DNA of 64,000 nt from an uncultured Bacillota bacterium (lineage in GTDB: Bacteria > Bacillota > Clostridia > Christensenellales > UBA1242), in contig URWY01000001.1 in the NCBI GenBank assembly GCA_900551705.1, forward strand, positions 112,002 to 176,001. Direction: 5' to 3'. The position numbers and the translations under genes are program-made. Positions 20,359 through 27,546 of this stretch are shown piece after piece. Position 1 is the stretch's first letter. The number at the start of each line of letters is the position of its first letter. The notes beneath the pieces are model-generated. The model saw nothing but the letters and a program-made list of their open reading frames with translations, had not been told where the DNA came from and did no database searches.

Positions 20359-20627
20359 GTTGCACTAGGTGGGGAGTTAGCGGTGCCCTGAACTTGCAAT
20401 CCGCTATAGCAAGGCTGAATGGTTGGTGCGGCGGTTAAAAATTTTTGGATGAATTTTATCTTTTTATGATGAAATCAAGGTCTTATGCAATGTTTTGCTG
20501 TGAACCATGTGAGGTCCTGACGGAAGCAACATTAAGCAGATGTAAGCATGTGATGTAAGGAAGCTTTGGTGGAGTAAAAGGGTGGGGTGGCTCATAAGTT
20601 TTTGCCGACAAGTCAATCTGTGCAACT
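20359..20627 (+). ncRNA. ffs: Signal recognition particle RNA, large Bacillus type
   Basis: The 5' part CTAGGTGGGGAGTTAGCGG and GCAATCCGCTATAGCA matches the Alu domain of the Bacillus/Clostridia SRP RNA. The S-domain apical loop TGAACCATGTGAGGTCCTGA, then CGGAAGCAACATTAAGCAGA, is the Ffh-binding element. The ends are set by GTTGCAC (20359-20365) pairing with GTGCAAC (20620-20626). TATAAT at 20347-20352 lies six bases before the first base. The gene ends three bases before the tRNA-Arg 5' half, so the two were probably co-transcribed before the element inserted. Confidence 0.92.
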
Positions 20628-20630
20628 TTT

Positions 20631-20669
20631 GTTCCCATAGTTAAACGGATATAACATTCCCCTCCTAAG
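20631..20669 (+). pseudogene. 5' half of a split tRNA-Arg(CCT)
   Basis: Acceptor GTTCCCA (20631-20637), TA, D arm GTTA/TAAC, A, anticodon-stem 5' strand TTCCC (20657-20661) and loop CTCCTAA with anticodon CCT. After CTCCTAAG the sequence stops fitting a tRNA: the needed GGGAA is absent. The exact complements lie at 27709-27745: GGGAA for the anticodon stem and TGGGAAC for the acceptor. Joined at CTCCTAAG the two halves make a perfect 75-nt tRNA-Arg(CCT). This half is therefore the left remnant of the tRNA gene into which the element integrated. Confidence 0.9.
20662..20669 (+). repeat. Left attachment core
   Basis: CTCCTAAG, the anticodon loop plus one stem base of the split tRNA-Arg. It is the last stretch that still matches the reconstructed tRNA on this side. 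Confidence 0.75.
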
Positions 20670-20739
20670 AGTATGTAATAGGGAATTTATATCCTTTAAT
20701 TACGGGGTTTTCGTGGGTTTATGATTGAATTTTTGAAAG

Positions 20740-20764
20740 CATCAATAATTTTATCAATAGTTTT
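20740..20764 (+). repeat. Left copy of the terminal subrepeat (possible integrase arm site)
   Basis: CATCAATAATTT, one extra T, then ATCAATAGTTTT. The same sequence without the extra T is at 27547-27570 near the other end, in the same orientation. Each copy contains ATCAATA twice. Repeats at both ends of an integrated element commonly bind the integrase N-terminal domain. Confidence 0.6.
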
Positions 20765-20800
20765 GTCCTAAATATAGTGTGAAATCCTAAAATTTATTAT

Positions 20801-20875
20801 GTTCTCGTAGTTCAACGGATAGAACAAGAGCCTCCTAAGCTCTAGATGTGGTTTCGATTACCGCCGGGAACACCA
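20801..20875 (+). tRNA. tRNA-Arg(CCT), carried by the element
   Basis: A complete cloverleaf: acceptor GTTCTCG/CGGGAAC (one T-G wobble), D arm GTTC/GAAC, anticodon stem AGAGC/GCTCT with loop CTCCTAA, T arm GTGGT/ACCGC with TTCGATT loop, discriminator A and encoded CCA. It decodes AGG. Its stems differ from those of the split host tRNA, so it is not a rearranged copy of that gene. It lies inside the element, 131 bases past the left core, and is followed by a terminator. Because the host gene is broken, this copy probably replaces it. It keeps CTCCTAAG (20832-20839) and could itself be an attachment site. Confidence 0.95.
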
Positions 20876-20879
20876 AACT

Positions 20880-20905
20880 GACCACCATTTAAGGTGGTCT
20901 TTTTC
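20880..20905 (+). terminator. Terminator of the carried tRNA-Arg
   Basis: Stem GACCACC/GGTGGTC with loop ATTTAA and a TTTTTC tail, five bases after the CCA end. Confidence 0.85.
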
Positions 20906-20985
20906 TATAGTAAATCATATTTTACTCCTTTTTCTAAACTTAACATTAAAAGACAACATATCTATTCAGTATGGTTTTAGTATGA

Positions 20986-22398
20986 TTATTTCAAAAACTT
21001 GTCCATAACCTGTGAAGCCTCATCATTATCTTCGTCTAAGAAATGGGCATAAGTTGATAAAGTCACATTTGGGTTTGCGTGTCCAGCAAATTTTGCCACA
21101 ACTTTAACTGGTACTTTTTCTCTTAGTAATGTTGTAATAAAGGTATGTCTTAATGAATGACAACCAATATGTCTAATACCACCTTTATTTAAAACATAGT
21201 CAAGCCATTGAGTTATTGTTCGTGGGAATAATTGTTGCCCTGTTATTTTTACAAAAATCCATTCGTTTTCATTGTCCCATATTTCATAAAGCCTATTGTG
21301 TTCGTTGTCATACCAATTTTTGTATTCAAGTATGATTTCCATTAAACTTTGTGGAATAGGGAGTGTTCTTATAGATGTTTTTGTTTTAGGTGTTTTGGTG
21401 ACTATGCCATATTTTGAGCCAGTATAGGTTGAACTTCTGTTGATTGTAATCTTTTTCGTATCCCAATTTATATCTTTCCATTGAAGCCCAACAAGTTCAC
21501 CTTGTCTTAGACCTAGTGCTAAAAACATTGCCACCACTGTTTTCTTTTTTAAATCTTCAACATTATTCATTGATTTTAAAGTGTTTTGTAATTGTTTTGT
21601 TTCTTCAAGTGATAAGATGTCTTTCTCTTTTATTTCACCGCTTAGATTGTTTGGTTTTAAAACAAACTTACAAGGGTTTTTATCTATCAAATCAGTTTCT
21701 ATTGCAAAGTTGAAAATTGCGTTTAAAACTTTGCGATAAACAAGTTTACTACCTTTGGAATATGGTCGTTCTTCTACTTTCTTTGTAAAGTATTCGTTTG
21801 CATTGAGTTTTAAAGCATTGCAAATCTTAATTGCATTTATCCATTGAATTGTCTTACCTTTTTTAGCATAAAAAACTGTATAAGTGCTAATATCATTTTC
21901 TCTGCAAAGTTTGTCAACATTTGTGTGTTTTATTATCTCATCAAGTGATTTCTTCAAAACTGCTGTTTCTTTTATGATTTTCTTGCTGTTTAAATAGTCT
22001 AGAATTTCTTGAATATCGAGTGGCTGAATTTCTTTCATTTTAAGGTTGCCTATTAAAACATTTAAATCTTCCACAATTTTTGTGTTTCTTACAACTGATG
22101 TTTTTGAGTCCTTTTGTTCGCTTCTTCTTAACCATTTTAAAGAGAATTCTTTAAAAGTAATTTCTTGCTTATTGCGAAGAAATGCTTGTTTTTGTTCTGC
22201 AATTTTATTTCTTACTTCGTTCTCAAAGTTGCTAGCAAAAGCATTTAATCTGCGTTTGTTTTCATTTTCGGTTATACCTTTTTCACGAGTATATGTTTTG
22301 TAAAATATCTTTTGTTTTGAATCTTTAACAAACACTTGAATGTCGTAAACTTCTGTTCCATCTTTTTTTATTCTTGGTTTTTTAGGTATGCTTGCCAT
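20986..22398 (-). CDS. int: Tyrosine site-specific integrase
   Basis: 470 residues with the full tyrosine-recombinase catalytic set: Arg in LALGLRQGELVGLQWKDI (near 296), His414 and Arg417 in HSLRHTF, His440 in GHANPN and the nucleophile Tyr450 in STYAHF. An N-terminal arm-binding region precedes the core-binding domain. The core-binding domain contains an inserted helix-turn-helix-like segment (VDKLCRENDISTYTVFYAKK, then ICNALKLNANEYF), as in many Firmicutes element integrases. Its job is integration and excision at the tRNA-Arg anticodon-loop core next to it. The start is supported by AAAAAGGAGAAAG before the ATG. It sits one base downstream of the excisionase-like gene, so it is probably translationally coupled. 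Confidence 0.95.
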   Translation of the reverse strand: MASIPKKPRIKKDGTEVYDIQVFVKDSKQKIFYKTYTREKGITENENKRRLNAFASNFENEVRNKIAEQKQAFLRNKQEITFKEFSLKWLRRSEQKDSKTSVVRNTKIVEDLNVLIGNLKMKEIQPLDIQEILDYLNSKKIIKETAVLKKSLDEIIKHTNVDKLCRENDISTYTVFYAKKGKTIQWINAIKICNALKLNANEYFTKKVEERPYSKGSKLVYRKVLNAIFNFAIETDLIDKNPCKFVLKPNNLSGEIKEKDILSLEETKQLQNTLKSMNNVEDLKKKTVVAMFLALGLRQGELVGLQWKDINWDTKKITINRSSTYTGSKYGIVTKTPKTKTSIRTLPIPQSLMEIILEYKNWYDNEHNRLYEIWDNENEWIFVKITGQQLFPRTITQWLDYVLNKGGIRHIGCHSLRHTFITTLLREKVPVKVVAKFAGHANPNVTLSTYAHFLDEDNDEASQVMDKFLK

Positions 22399-22399
22399 T

Positions 22400-22666
22400 T
22401 TATCTTTCTCCTTTTTGTAAGTAATTTAGAAGGTCATCAAAGTTGACTAAAACTTTGTTTCCAGCAGTTAGAGAAATGACTTTTTTAGAACTACAAAGAC
22501 AGCGAATAAAATAGGTAGATAGGCAAGTGTTTGGGTCTATCTCCTTTAATTCTTTTATCGTGGCATTGATTGTTCTATATCTTGCAGAGTTTTCATTTAT
22601 CTTTGGAGTATCGCAATTTTGTGTTTCGTTTTGTTTCTTTATGGTTAAATCTGTAAATGAACGCAT
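22400..22666 (-). CDS. Excisionase-like small DNA-binding protein (88 aa)
   Basis: Start chosen at 22666 because GGAGGG stands eight bases before that ATG; the longer frame to 23005 lacks such a signal. The C-terminal half, TIKELKEIDPNTCLSTYFIR, followed by CLCSSKKVISLTAGNKVLVN and FDDLLNYLQKG, has the pattern of excisionase-family winged helices: a helix-turn-helix, then an (R/T)AGNKxLVNxxxLxxYL wing and helix. These proteins bend attachment-site DNA and direct excision. It lies immediately upstream of the integrase gene. Short direct repeats upstream (22788-22855) could be its binding sites, which is inference. Confidence 0.75.
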   Translation of the reverse strand: MRSFTDLTIKKQNETQNCDTPKINENSARYRTINATIKELKEIDPNTCLSTYFIRCLCSSKKVISLTAGNKVLVNFDDLLNYLQKGER

Positions 22667-22787
22667 AAAAAGAAACCCTCCTTTTAAATTTAATTTGGGC
22701 TTCTTTTTGGTTGCACTCACGCACGAAAGAAAAAGACAGCTAAAAGCTTTCGATTTAAATACCATAAAAATATTAAATACTTGCTTT

Positions 22788-22855
22788 AGCTGTCTGTTGA
22801 CTGTGCTGATGCTATTTATTAAAAACTGAAGCTGCCTGTTGGCTTTGCTAATGTT
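22788..22855. repeat. Imperfect 26-base direct repeats, 42-base period
   Basis: Copy 1 at 22788-22813 and copy 2 at 22830-22855 both run AGCTG-CTGTTG-CT-TGCT-ATG-T with about 21 of 26 bases identical. The 42-base offset is four helical turns, which fits a protein binding the same face of the DNA twice. Confidence 0.55.
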
Positions 22856-22928
22856 GAAAGTATTATAACACATTTTTAACAAAAAGCAATCAATTTGATA
22901 AAGATTTTTTAAATTTTTTTGAGAACTA

Positions 22929-22959
22929 AAAAAGACATTCCTTAAGAGAATGCCTTTTT
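22929..22959. terminator. Hairpin with T-run, terminator or attenuator
   Basis: AAAAAG, mismatch, CATTC pairs with GAATG, mismatch, CTTTTT around a seven-base loop. It can terminate in either direction and separates the xis-int leader from the gene block at 23.1-26.6 kb. Confidence 0.65.
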
Positions 22960-23069
22960 GGCTATAATCTTGAATCGTTATACTTTGTAAAGTTGCTTGT
23001 TTCATAGCAATATTGTAGTATAAGCATTTTACAAAGTAAAGTGCAGCAACCTAAAAAATCGAAACTTTA

Positions 23070-23309
23070 TTATTTTTCTTTGTTTACATTTTCTTCTTTC
23101 TTTTGTTTCTTGTTTTTCTTGACTTGTAAAATAAACATTACGATAGACAAAACAAGTGAAGCAATAATAATGACTGCCAGAATAGGGACAACTGCTGTGT
23201 CAAAGGCAAGTAAAGTTTTATCTGCAACATTTTGACTTTTAACACTGCTTGCCACTGTGATAACAAAAAGTATTAGCAAAATCATTTGTGAAAGATTTAC
23301 CCATTTCAT
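23070..23309 (-). CDS. Small two-helix membrane protein (79 aa), unknown
   Basis: MKWVNLSQ, then a first membrane helix (MILLILFVITVASSV), a second (AVVPILAVIIIASLVLSIVMFIL) and a Lys/Glu-rich cytoplasmic tail. AAAAGGAGAAAAACT before the ATG is a good ribosome binding site. I recognise no family. It is an element gene between the excisionase-like and zinc-ribbon genes and has its own leader of about 180 bases. Confidence 0.7.
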   Translation of the reverse strand: MKWVNLSQMILLILFVITVASSVKSQNVADKTLLAFDTAVVPILAVIIIASLVLSIVMFILQVKKNKKQKKEENVNKEK

Positions 23310-23495
23310 AGTTTTTCTCCTTTTAATAAATTTTGATTATTATAAAAAAGCATTTTCGTGCTGTAAAGCCTTGCGACCTAAACTTTTTTAATTTCTCAAA
23401 TCTTTGCTTGGCAGTGTCTTTTTCTTTAGGTGGTATATTTTATTGAATTGTTTGTAAACAAGTGAGCAAAGTGTAAGCAACAAAGGCAAGCAGTA

Positions 23496-23867
23496 TTATT
23501 TATTATCTTTTTTGCTTTGCAGCCTTAAATACCTATAAACAAGATTTCTGTCTTGCTCATCAAATCTAAAAACACCGAAACCACTTGTCAGTTGTGCATA
23601 ATTCGGGTTGCCTATTCTTTTTAATAATTTTTGTCCTAGTGGAGTTATGCGATATTCTTCGTTTTCAAACAATAAGGAGTTTTCACTGATAACTTTTGCC
23701 TTGTATTGCTTGTCTTTTGTAAACTCTATAATATCTCCAACTTTTAGACCGAGTTTATAAAAATTGATTGCTTTTTCGTGTTTAGTTAAAAGTTTAGGCT
23801 CACAACAAACACAAATATCTTCATTGTCTTGAATCCAATTCAATTCACATTTTGGACATCTTTTCAT
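23496..23867 (-). CDS. Zinc-ribbon protein sharing the C-terminal domain of the GIY-YIG protein
   Basis: 123 residues. The N-terminus MKRCPKCELNW...DICVCCEP has two Cys-x2-Cys pairs and should bind zinc. Residues ~40-118 (LGLKVGDIIEFTKDKQYKAK, then LLFENEEYRITPLGQKLLKR and SGFGVFRFDEQDRNLVYRYL) align along their length with the C-terminal domain of the upstream protein. The start codon overlaps the upstream stop (ATGA at 23864-23867), which indicates translational coupling. It looks like a duplicated effector domain with the GIY-YIG part replaced by a zinc ribbon. Function unknown. Confidence 0.75.
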   Translation of the reverse strand: MKRCPKCELNWIQDNEDICVCCEPKLLTKHEKAINFYKLGLKVGDIIEFTKDKQYKAKVISENSLLFENEEYRITPLGQKLLKRIGNPNYAQLTSGFGVFRFDEQDRNLVYRYLRLQSKKDNK

Positions 23868-24520
23868 TTTGCACCGCCGTTTAATCTTTCCCAGCGGTCA
23901 TAAAGATTTTTGTCGTTATCATCAAACTTGAAAACACCGAATCCGCTTCCAAGTTGTCTTGCTTGTTCTTCACTTTGTCCAACTTTTTGTAAAAGCAAAA
24001 CACCGAGTGGAGTTAAAAAATATTCTTTATTTTCAAACATAACTGTTCGTTCTCCACAAACAGTTGCTTTGTATTGCGGGTCAAAAGTGAATTCAATAAT
24101 GTCTCCATTTTTAATACCCATACTATAAAATGTTTTTCTTGGAGCTTTCTTTCCGTGCTGCTTTGTAAGTGGGGTTTCAATGGCTAAATTTTCATTGTAA
24201 ATAATTTCCGCATCATCAAGTAAACTCGCAATATCTTTCATAATTGAAACCGCATCTTCTGGTTCAATATTAAAAAATTCTCGTTTAGGGTTTATGCGTT
24301 TGTCGGGTGCAAGTTTGCCGATAAGTCTATGTATCATCGTTTCCGCTTGCTTGTATTTAGTGGTTTTTAAAACTGCATACATTTCAAAAGGCAAGGGAAT
24401 GCCAGTTGCTTGTGAAAGTTCCCAAATTCTTCTATCTAAATTGTCAGTTTGACCAATTTTTACCCAATTTTCTTTAAAACAAGGGTTGGTCAGAACATAA
24501 ACATATCCTTTATTTTCCAT
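23864..24520 (-). CDS. GIY-YIG (T5orf172/MUG113-type) nuclease-like protein
   Basis: 218 residues from ATG 24520. GYVYVLTNPCFKENWVKIGQ and DNLDRRIWELSQATGIPLPF form the GIY-YIG-like core of the T5orf172 branch (Y-V-Y ... KIGxT-x-x-xxRRxxLS), with AETMIHRLIG and REFFNIEPEDA following. The C-terminal domain (~residues 130-215: MGIKNGDIIEFTFDPQYKAT, ENKEYFLTPLG, GSGFGVFKFDDNDKN) is shared with the next gene. The GGAGGG ribosome binding site is buried in a 9-base-pair hairpin (GTGCCTTCC/GGAGGGCAC), below a 97-nt structured leader. DNA cleavage or binding is inferred from the family; no target is known. Confidence 0.8.
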   Translation of the reverse strand: MENKGYVYVLTNPCFKENWVKIGQTDNLDRRIWELSQATGIPLPFEMYAVLKTTKYKQAETMIHRLIGKLAPDKRINPKREFFNIEPEDAVSIMKDIASLLDDAEIIYNENLAIETPLTKQHGKKAPRKTFYSMGIKNGDIIEFTFDPQYKATVCGERTVMFENKEYFLTPLGVLLLQKVGQSEEQARQLGSGFGVFKFDDNDKNLYDRWERLNGGAK

Positions 24521-24532
24521 AAAATAAAAGTG

Positions 24533-24556
24533 CCCTCCAGTTAAGGAAGGCACAGT
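24533..24556 (-). promoter_or_regulatory. Hairpin sequestering the GIY-YIG gene's ribosome binding site
   Basis: On the transcript, GTGCCTTCC pairs with GGAGGGCAC around the loop TTAACT, hiding GGAGGG. Farther upstream GGAAGG (24572-24577) could pair with the same CCTTCC and free the site, so two exclusive folds are possible. Confidence 0.55.
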
Positions 24557-24581
24557 CCTATTCAAAACAAACCTTCCATTG

Positions 24582-24678
24582 TTGCGACACAATTCCTAGC
24601 CTAGTAGGTGGAAGCATTTGTATGAAAGGCGAAAAAAGCCATTCCTACTTTGGCTAAAAATATTGAATTGTGTCGCAA
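24582..24678. repeat. 97-base palindromic element with 14-base perfect inverted ends
   Basis: TTGCGACACAATTC (24582-24595) is the exact inverse of GAATTGTGTCGCAA (24665-24678). Inside, TAGCC/GGCTA and AGTAGG/CCTACT continue the pairing with small bulges, and GGC/GCC closes a small hairpin. It could be a structured 5' leader RNA of the GIY-YIG gene or a tiny non-autonomous insertion; no clear target-site duplication was seen. Confidence 0.6.
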
Positions 24679-24761
24679 TTGTATGATAGCACATTTTTCA
24701 TGAAAAAGTCAAGAAAAGTAATTTATGTTCTTAAATTTTTACTTTTCTTGAATATTGACAA

Positions 24762-24914
24762 TTAGGGTCTCTGTTTATTATTAATATTATTTGTAGTGGA
24801 TTGATTATTAATATTATTTCCAACTATTTCTTTACAGCTTTGATTTAATGTTTTCCCCCTATTATTTGATGATTGATTTAAAGTTTTACCATCATTTAAC
24901 TTTTTTGTTATCAT
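24762..24914 (-). CDS. Asn/Gln-rich 50-residue peptide, unknown
   Basis: Start at 24914 is chosen because AAGGAGG lies just upstream, one of the strongest ribosome binding sites in the window. The peptide (MITKKLNDGKTLNQSSNNRG, ending NNINNKQRP) contains GKTLNQS twice and is mostly Asn, Gln, Ser and Lys, with no membrane helix. It begins four bases after the stop of the 572-residue membrane protein, so the two are co-translated. The composition is low complexity and may be neutral, but the signal in front is not random-looking. Toxin, antitoxin or leader roles are all open. Confidence 0.5.
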   Translation of the reverse strand: MITKKLNDGKTLNQSSNNRGKTLNQSCKEIVGNNINNQSTTNNINNKQRP

Positions 24915-24918
24915 AAAA

Positions 24919-26637
24919 TTAATCCTCCTTAAAACTATATGTAACGTTGTTGAGATAATAATTAACACAATTATTAGAAAGCCTTATGCCTTCAAAATTA
25001 ACTTCTATATCTAAGTTAGTTATAATGTTTATCATACTTACAAGTTGCATTGATATATTTAAAATCAATGCATCATTTTGAATTAAATTTTTTAATTTTT
25101 CCACACATTCTTTTCCAGTAAAAACTAGTTCCATTGAATAAGTATCTTTATCGCTTTGAACGACATTGGTCTGAATATTATCTTTTAAAACAAAATTTAA
25201 TTCTTCAAATCCAGTGTTTTTATTAGCTGTTAAGCTTGTAATTTTTATTTTATTTAAAGGATAGTTCGTACTTTTATAAAACAAAGTGATTGATAAATAA
25301 TTCTCATCAATTTTATCTTTTTCGTGAGCAATATAATAATTACAACTCATATTATTTGAATTATCAATGAAATTTTTATTTAAGCCGGAGTGTATTTTGC
25401 AGTTAAATGTTAACAATATATTAGAATACTTTTCGTTGCGTGTTTTTTGATTTTCATTCTTAATTGTCCAAGCAACGCCTCCCAAAGTCAAAACTCCGCC
25501 ACAAACGGCAGCAAACACGTTTATTATACTATTAAACAAACTATTGGTTGCAGTCGCTGACTTATCATAAAAGACCTCATAAATAAAAAACACCCACAAA
25601 ACTAGCGTAAATAAAATGGCAATTATAAAAATATAAAAATATTTGTATGGCTTCTTATTTAAATTAATGTTAAAAAATGCAGTGTATAAAATTGATATTG
25701 TCCAAATTACGCACAATACACCCAAAGTTGCTCTATATACTATTGATAACCAACCTGTTTCTTTATTAATAGAAAACTTTTCTATTATCAAAAGAACTGT
25801 TGATAACAACAAAGAAATTGATAAAATTTCAAATTTGTTATTTAAAAGTTTTGTGTCGATAATCATTGACCCTATTGTAGTTGCAAGCAATGTTATATTA
25901 AAAAATATGGTAAAAACAAGTAAAACGATTGAATTTGAAACATCAATATTCCAAATAAACAAAATAGGCAACACATTTACCATTACCCCTAGAAAAAAGA
26001 AAGGAAACGAACTTAATTTATCATAAACATTTCTTTTATCGATTTGATTAATCTTCTTTTTTAGAATAGCATAAAATATTGTGAATATAAAAATTAAAAC
26101 AGAAGCTATGCAAGTATATGTTATTGATAACCAAAGCTTATCACAATAACTAACAGCAGCCGAAATAATCAAATTAGGAATTAAGAATACAAATATTGAC
26201 CAAAAAGCAAATTTTGTTTTTCTGCGTATTTTTGCTTCTTTTTCTTTTATTTCTAGTATTTCATATAATTCTTTTAATGACTTATTAGTAGATAAAAATT
26301 CTTCAAAGTTTAAATTCGTTATATTAATAAGTTTATCATAGGTGCTTTTTGCTTCAATTTCCATATCATTAAATTTTGTTTGCAAATCTGCGTCATTATT
26401 TACATTGAAAAATTTATAAAAAATAGTTTTATCTTCTACTTTTTCAAATATGACTTTAAGATTTTTAAAAAGTGCAAGATTTGTTAATGCTGAATCAATA
26501 GATTTTTTTAAACTCTCATCACTACAAATTTGTTTTCTTGTTCTTTCATAAGAAAGAAAAAGTTCCTTTTTGATTTTTTTAACTTCTTTTAGTGAAACAT
26601 TTAAATCTTTAAGAGCTTCATAGTTTATTTCTTCCAT
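24919..26637 (-). CDS. Large multi-pass membrane protein with soluble ends (572 aa), unknown
   Basis: The first ~145 residues are a charged, helical cytoplasmic region (coiled-coil-like). About ten hydrophobic helices follow (for example SIFVFLIPNLIISAAVSY, FFFLGVMVNVLPILFIWNI, YFYIFIIAILFTLVLWVFFI). A last helix, AAVCGGVLTLGGVAWTIKNE, leads into a soluble C-terminal domain of ~165 residues. That single-helix-plus-cargo layout recurs in accessory proteins of mobile elements, some of them anti-phage. I recognise no named family and see no nuclease or NTPase motif. It is the largest cargo gene of the element and the best candidate for its phenotype. Confidence 0.65.
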   Translation of the reverse strand: MEEINYEALKDLNVSLKEVKKIKKELFLSYERTRKQICSDESLKKSIDSALTNLALFKNLKVIFEKVEDKTIFYKFFNVNNDADLQTKFNDMEIEAKSTYDKLINITNLNFEEFLSTNKSLKELYEILEIKEKEAKIRRKTKFAFWSIFVFLIPNLIISAAVSYCDKLWLSITYTCIASVLIFIFTIFYAILKKKINQIDKRNVYDKLSSFPFFFLGVMVNVLPILFIWNIDVSNSIVLLVFTIFFNITLLATTIGSMIIDTKLLNNKFEILSISLLLSTVLLIIEKFSINKETGWLSIVYRATLGVLCVIWTISILYTAFFNINLNKKPYKYFYIFIIAILFTLVLWVFFIYEVFYDKSATATNSLFNSIINVFAAVCGGVLTLGGVAWTIKNENQKTRNEKYSNILLTFNCKIHSGLNKNFIDNSNNMSCNYYIAHEKDKIDENYLSITLFYKSTNYPLNKIKITSLTANKNTGFEELNFVLKDNIQTNVVQSDKDTYSMELVFTGKECVEKLKNLIQNDALILNISMQLVSMINIITNLDIEVNFEGIRLSNNCVNYYLNNVTYSFKED

Positions 26638-27021
26638 ATTAAACCTCTTTTATATTTTAGCACATTTTTCTTGTAAAATGTCTATTTTTGACAAAAATAA
26701 TACAAAAATAAATAATCTATAGTTCAACTGTAGTAGCATATACTAGTAGATGAATATATTAAAACTATACTTTTTGTGGTTGCAATGGGGTTGCAACTGA
26801 GTAAATCTGTAGTTCTAACGAGTATAGACAACATATAGACAAAGTATAGAAGCCCCTTGTTTTCAACAAGAGGCTTGCAAGTAATTACTTCTATTTTCTT
26901 TTTTTCTTTATGCACCTTGTTTTACTTACAAGGTGCATTTAACAATTATTTGTAATCTAGGTGTCTACAAGTAGCGTGCAAATAATAACTAAGTTCTAAT
27001 CTAGTTTCTTGCTCCTTGTTG
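26638..27021. other. Non-coding, hairpin- and repeat-bearing region next to the Rep-like gene
   Basis: No supported gene in about 380 bases. It contains three tandem TATAGA boxes near 26821-26850 (TATAGACAAC, TATAGACAAA, TATAGAAG), the related CTATAGTTCAAC/CTGTAGTTCTAAC, a hairpin near 26850-26878 (AAGCC-CTTGTT with AACAAG-GGCTT) and a perfect hairpin TGCACCTTGT/ACAAGGTGCA near 26911-26937. This combination beside a winged-helix Rep-like gene could be an origin for the excised form. A 63-residue frame here has no ribosome binding site. Confidence 0.45.
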
Positions 27022-27498
27022 CTAACGCCAATTTTTAGGGTTATTGTTTTCAGTATAATCTGCAATATACTTAAGCCATTCCAAATCCAGTTTATACCAT
27101 CTAAGTTTGTTTTGTGGAATATATGGGTGTGTTCTTAAAGTGGTTTCAATAAACATATTATCACTTAAAAATCTTATGCTGTTTTGAATTGCTTTTCGCC
27201 CAAGTCCGTATTTGTTCCAACGAGATTGTGTCATATAAAACCATTCGTGTGGTTTCTTACTGCCATTTGTGATAAAGAATTCATTTTGTAGTGCACAATA
27301 AACATCTGCTATATTTCTTGCTTTAACTCTATTCATTTTGCTTTTTGAAATAGTTGTGATATAGTTATAGAAGAATTGAAATACTCCAATAGGCTTTATT
27401 GCTGCTCCACTTTGTTTTTGTATTGACATAAACAAGTCCCTTGCTTGCTCGTGTGGTAGTTTCATTTCTTGTGTGGTTTTGATTTGTTGATTATTCAT
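27022..27498 (-). CDS. Winged-helix, replication-initiator-like protein (158 aa)
   Basis: Residues ~85-150 (HEWFYMTQSRWNKYGLGRKA, IQNSIRFLSDNMFIETTLRT, then NKLRWYKLDLEWL) have the helix-turn-helix plus wing pattern of replication initiators and related regulators: F-x3-T.. G-L-x-R-K-A-I-x-x-x-I-x-x-L and a closing R-W-Y-K-L. No nickase or relaxase motif is visible. AAGGAGCAAAAAA before the ATG sets the start. It is the outermost protein gene at the right end of the element, transcribed inward, next to a repeat-rich non-coding region. A role in replication of the excised circle or in regulation is inference. Confidence 0.6.
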   Translation of the reverse strand: MNNQQIKTTQEMKLPHEQARDLFMSIQKQSGAAIKPIGVFQFFYNYITTISKSKMNRVKARNIADVYCALQNEFFITNGSKKPHEWFYMTQSRWNKYGLGRKAIQNSIRFLSDNMFIETTLRTHPYIPQNKLRWYKLDLEWLKYIADYTENNNPKNWR

Positions 27499-27546
27499 TT
27501 TTTTGCTCCTTTTTATTTTAATTTCTAAAAGGACAAATGACTATTT

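Larger units (their letters stand above)
22667..23069. other. Non-coding stretch upstream of the excisionase-like gene, with repeats and a hairpin
   Basis: No convincing gene in about 400 bases. It holds a pair of 26-base imperfect direct repeats (22788-22813 and 22830-22855, 42 bases apart), an inverted AGACAGCT at 22732-22739 and a strong hairpin at 22929-22959. It is probably the regulated leader and promoter region of the xis-int operon. Confidence 0.5.

Noticed and set aside
22667..23005. Longer N-terminal extension of the excisionase-like protein up to 23005
   Set aside because: The extension covers direct repeats and a hairpin, has poor composition, and the ATG at 22666 has a GGAGGG site at ideal distance.
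24520..24700. Group I intron hosting the GIY-YIG gene
   Set aside because: The structured region is only about 100 bases and lacks a recognisable P/Q/R/S core; the gene is not inside another gene.
26724..26915. 63-codon frame in the repeat region next to the Rep-like gene
   Set aside because: No ribosome binding site, overlaps hairpins and repeat boxes, and reads like translated non-coding DNA.
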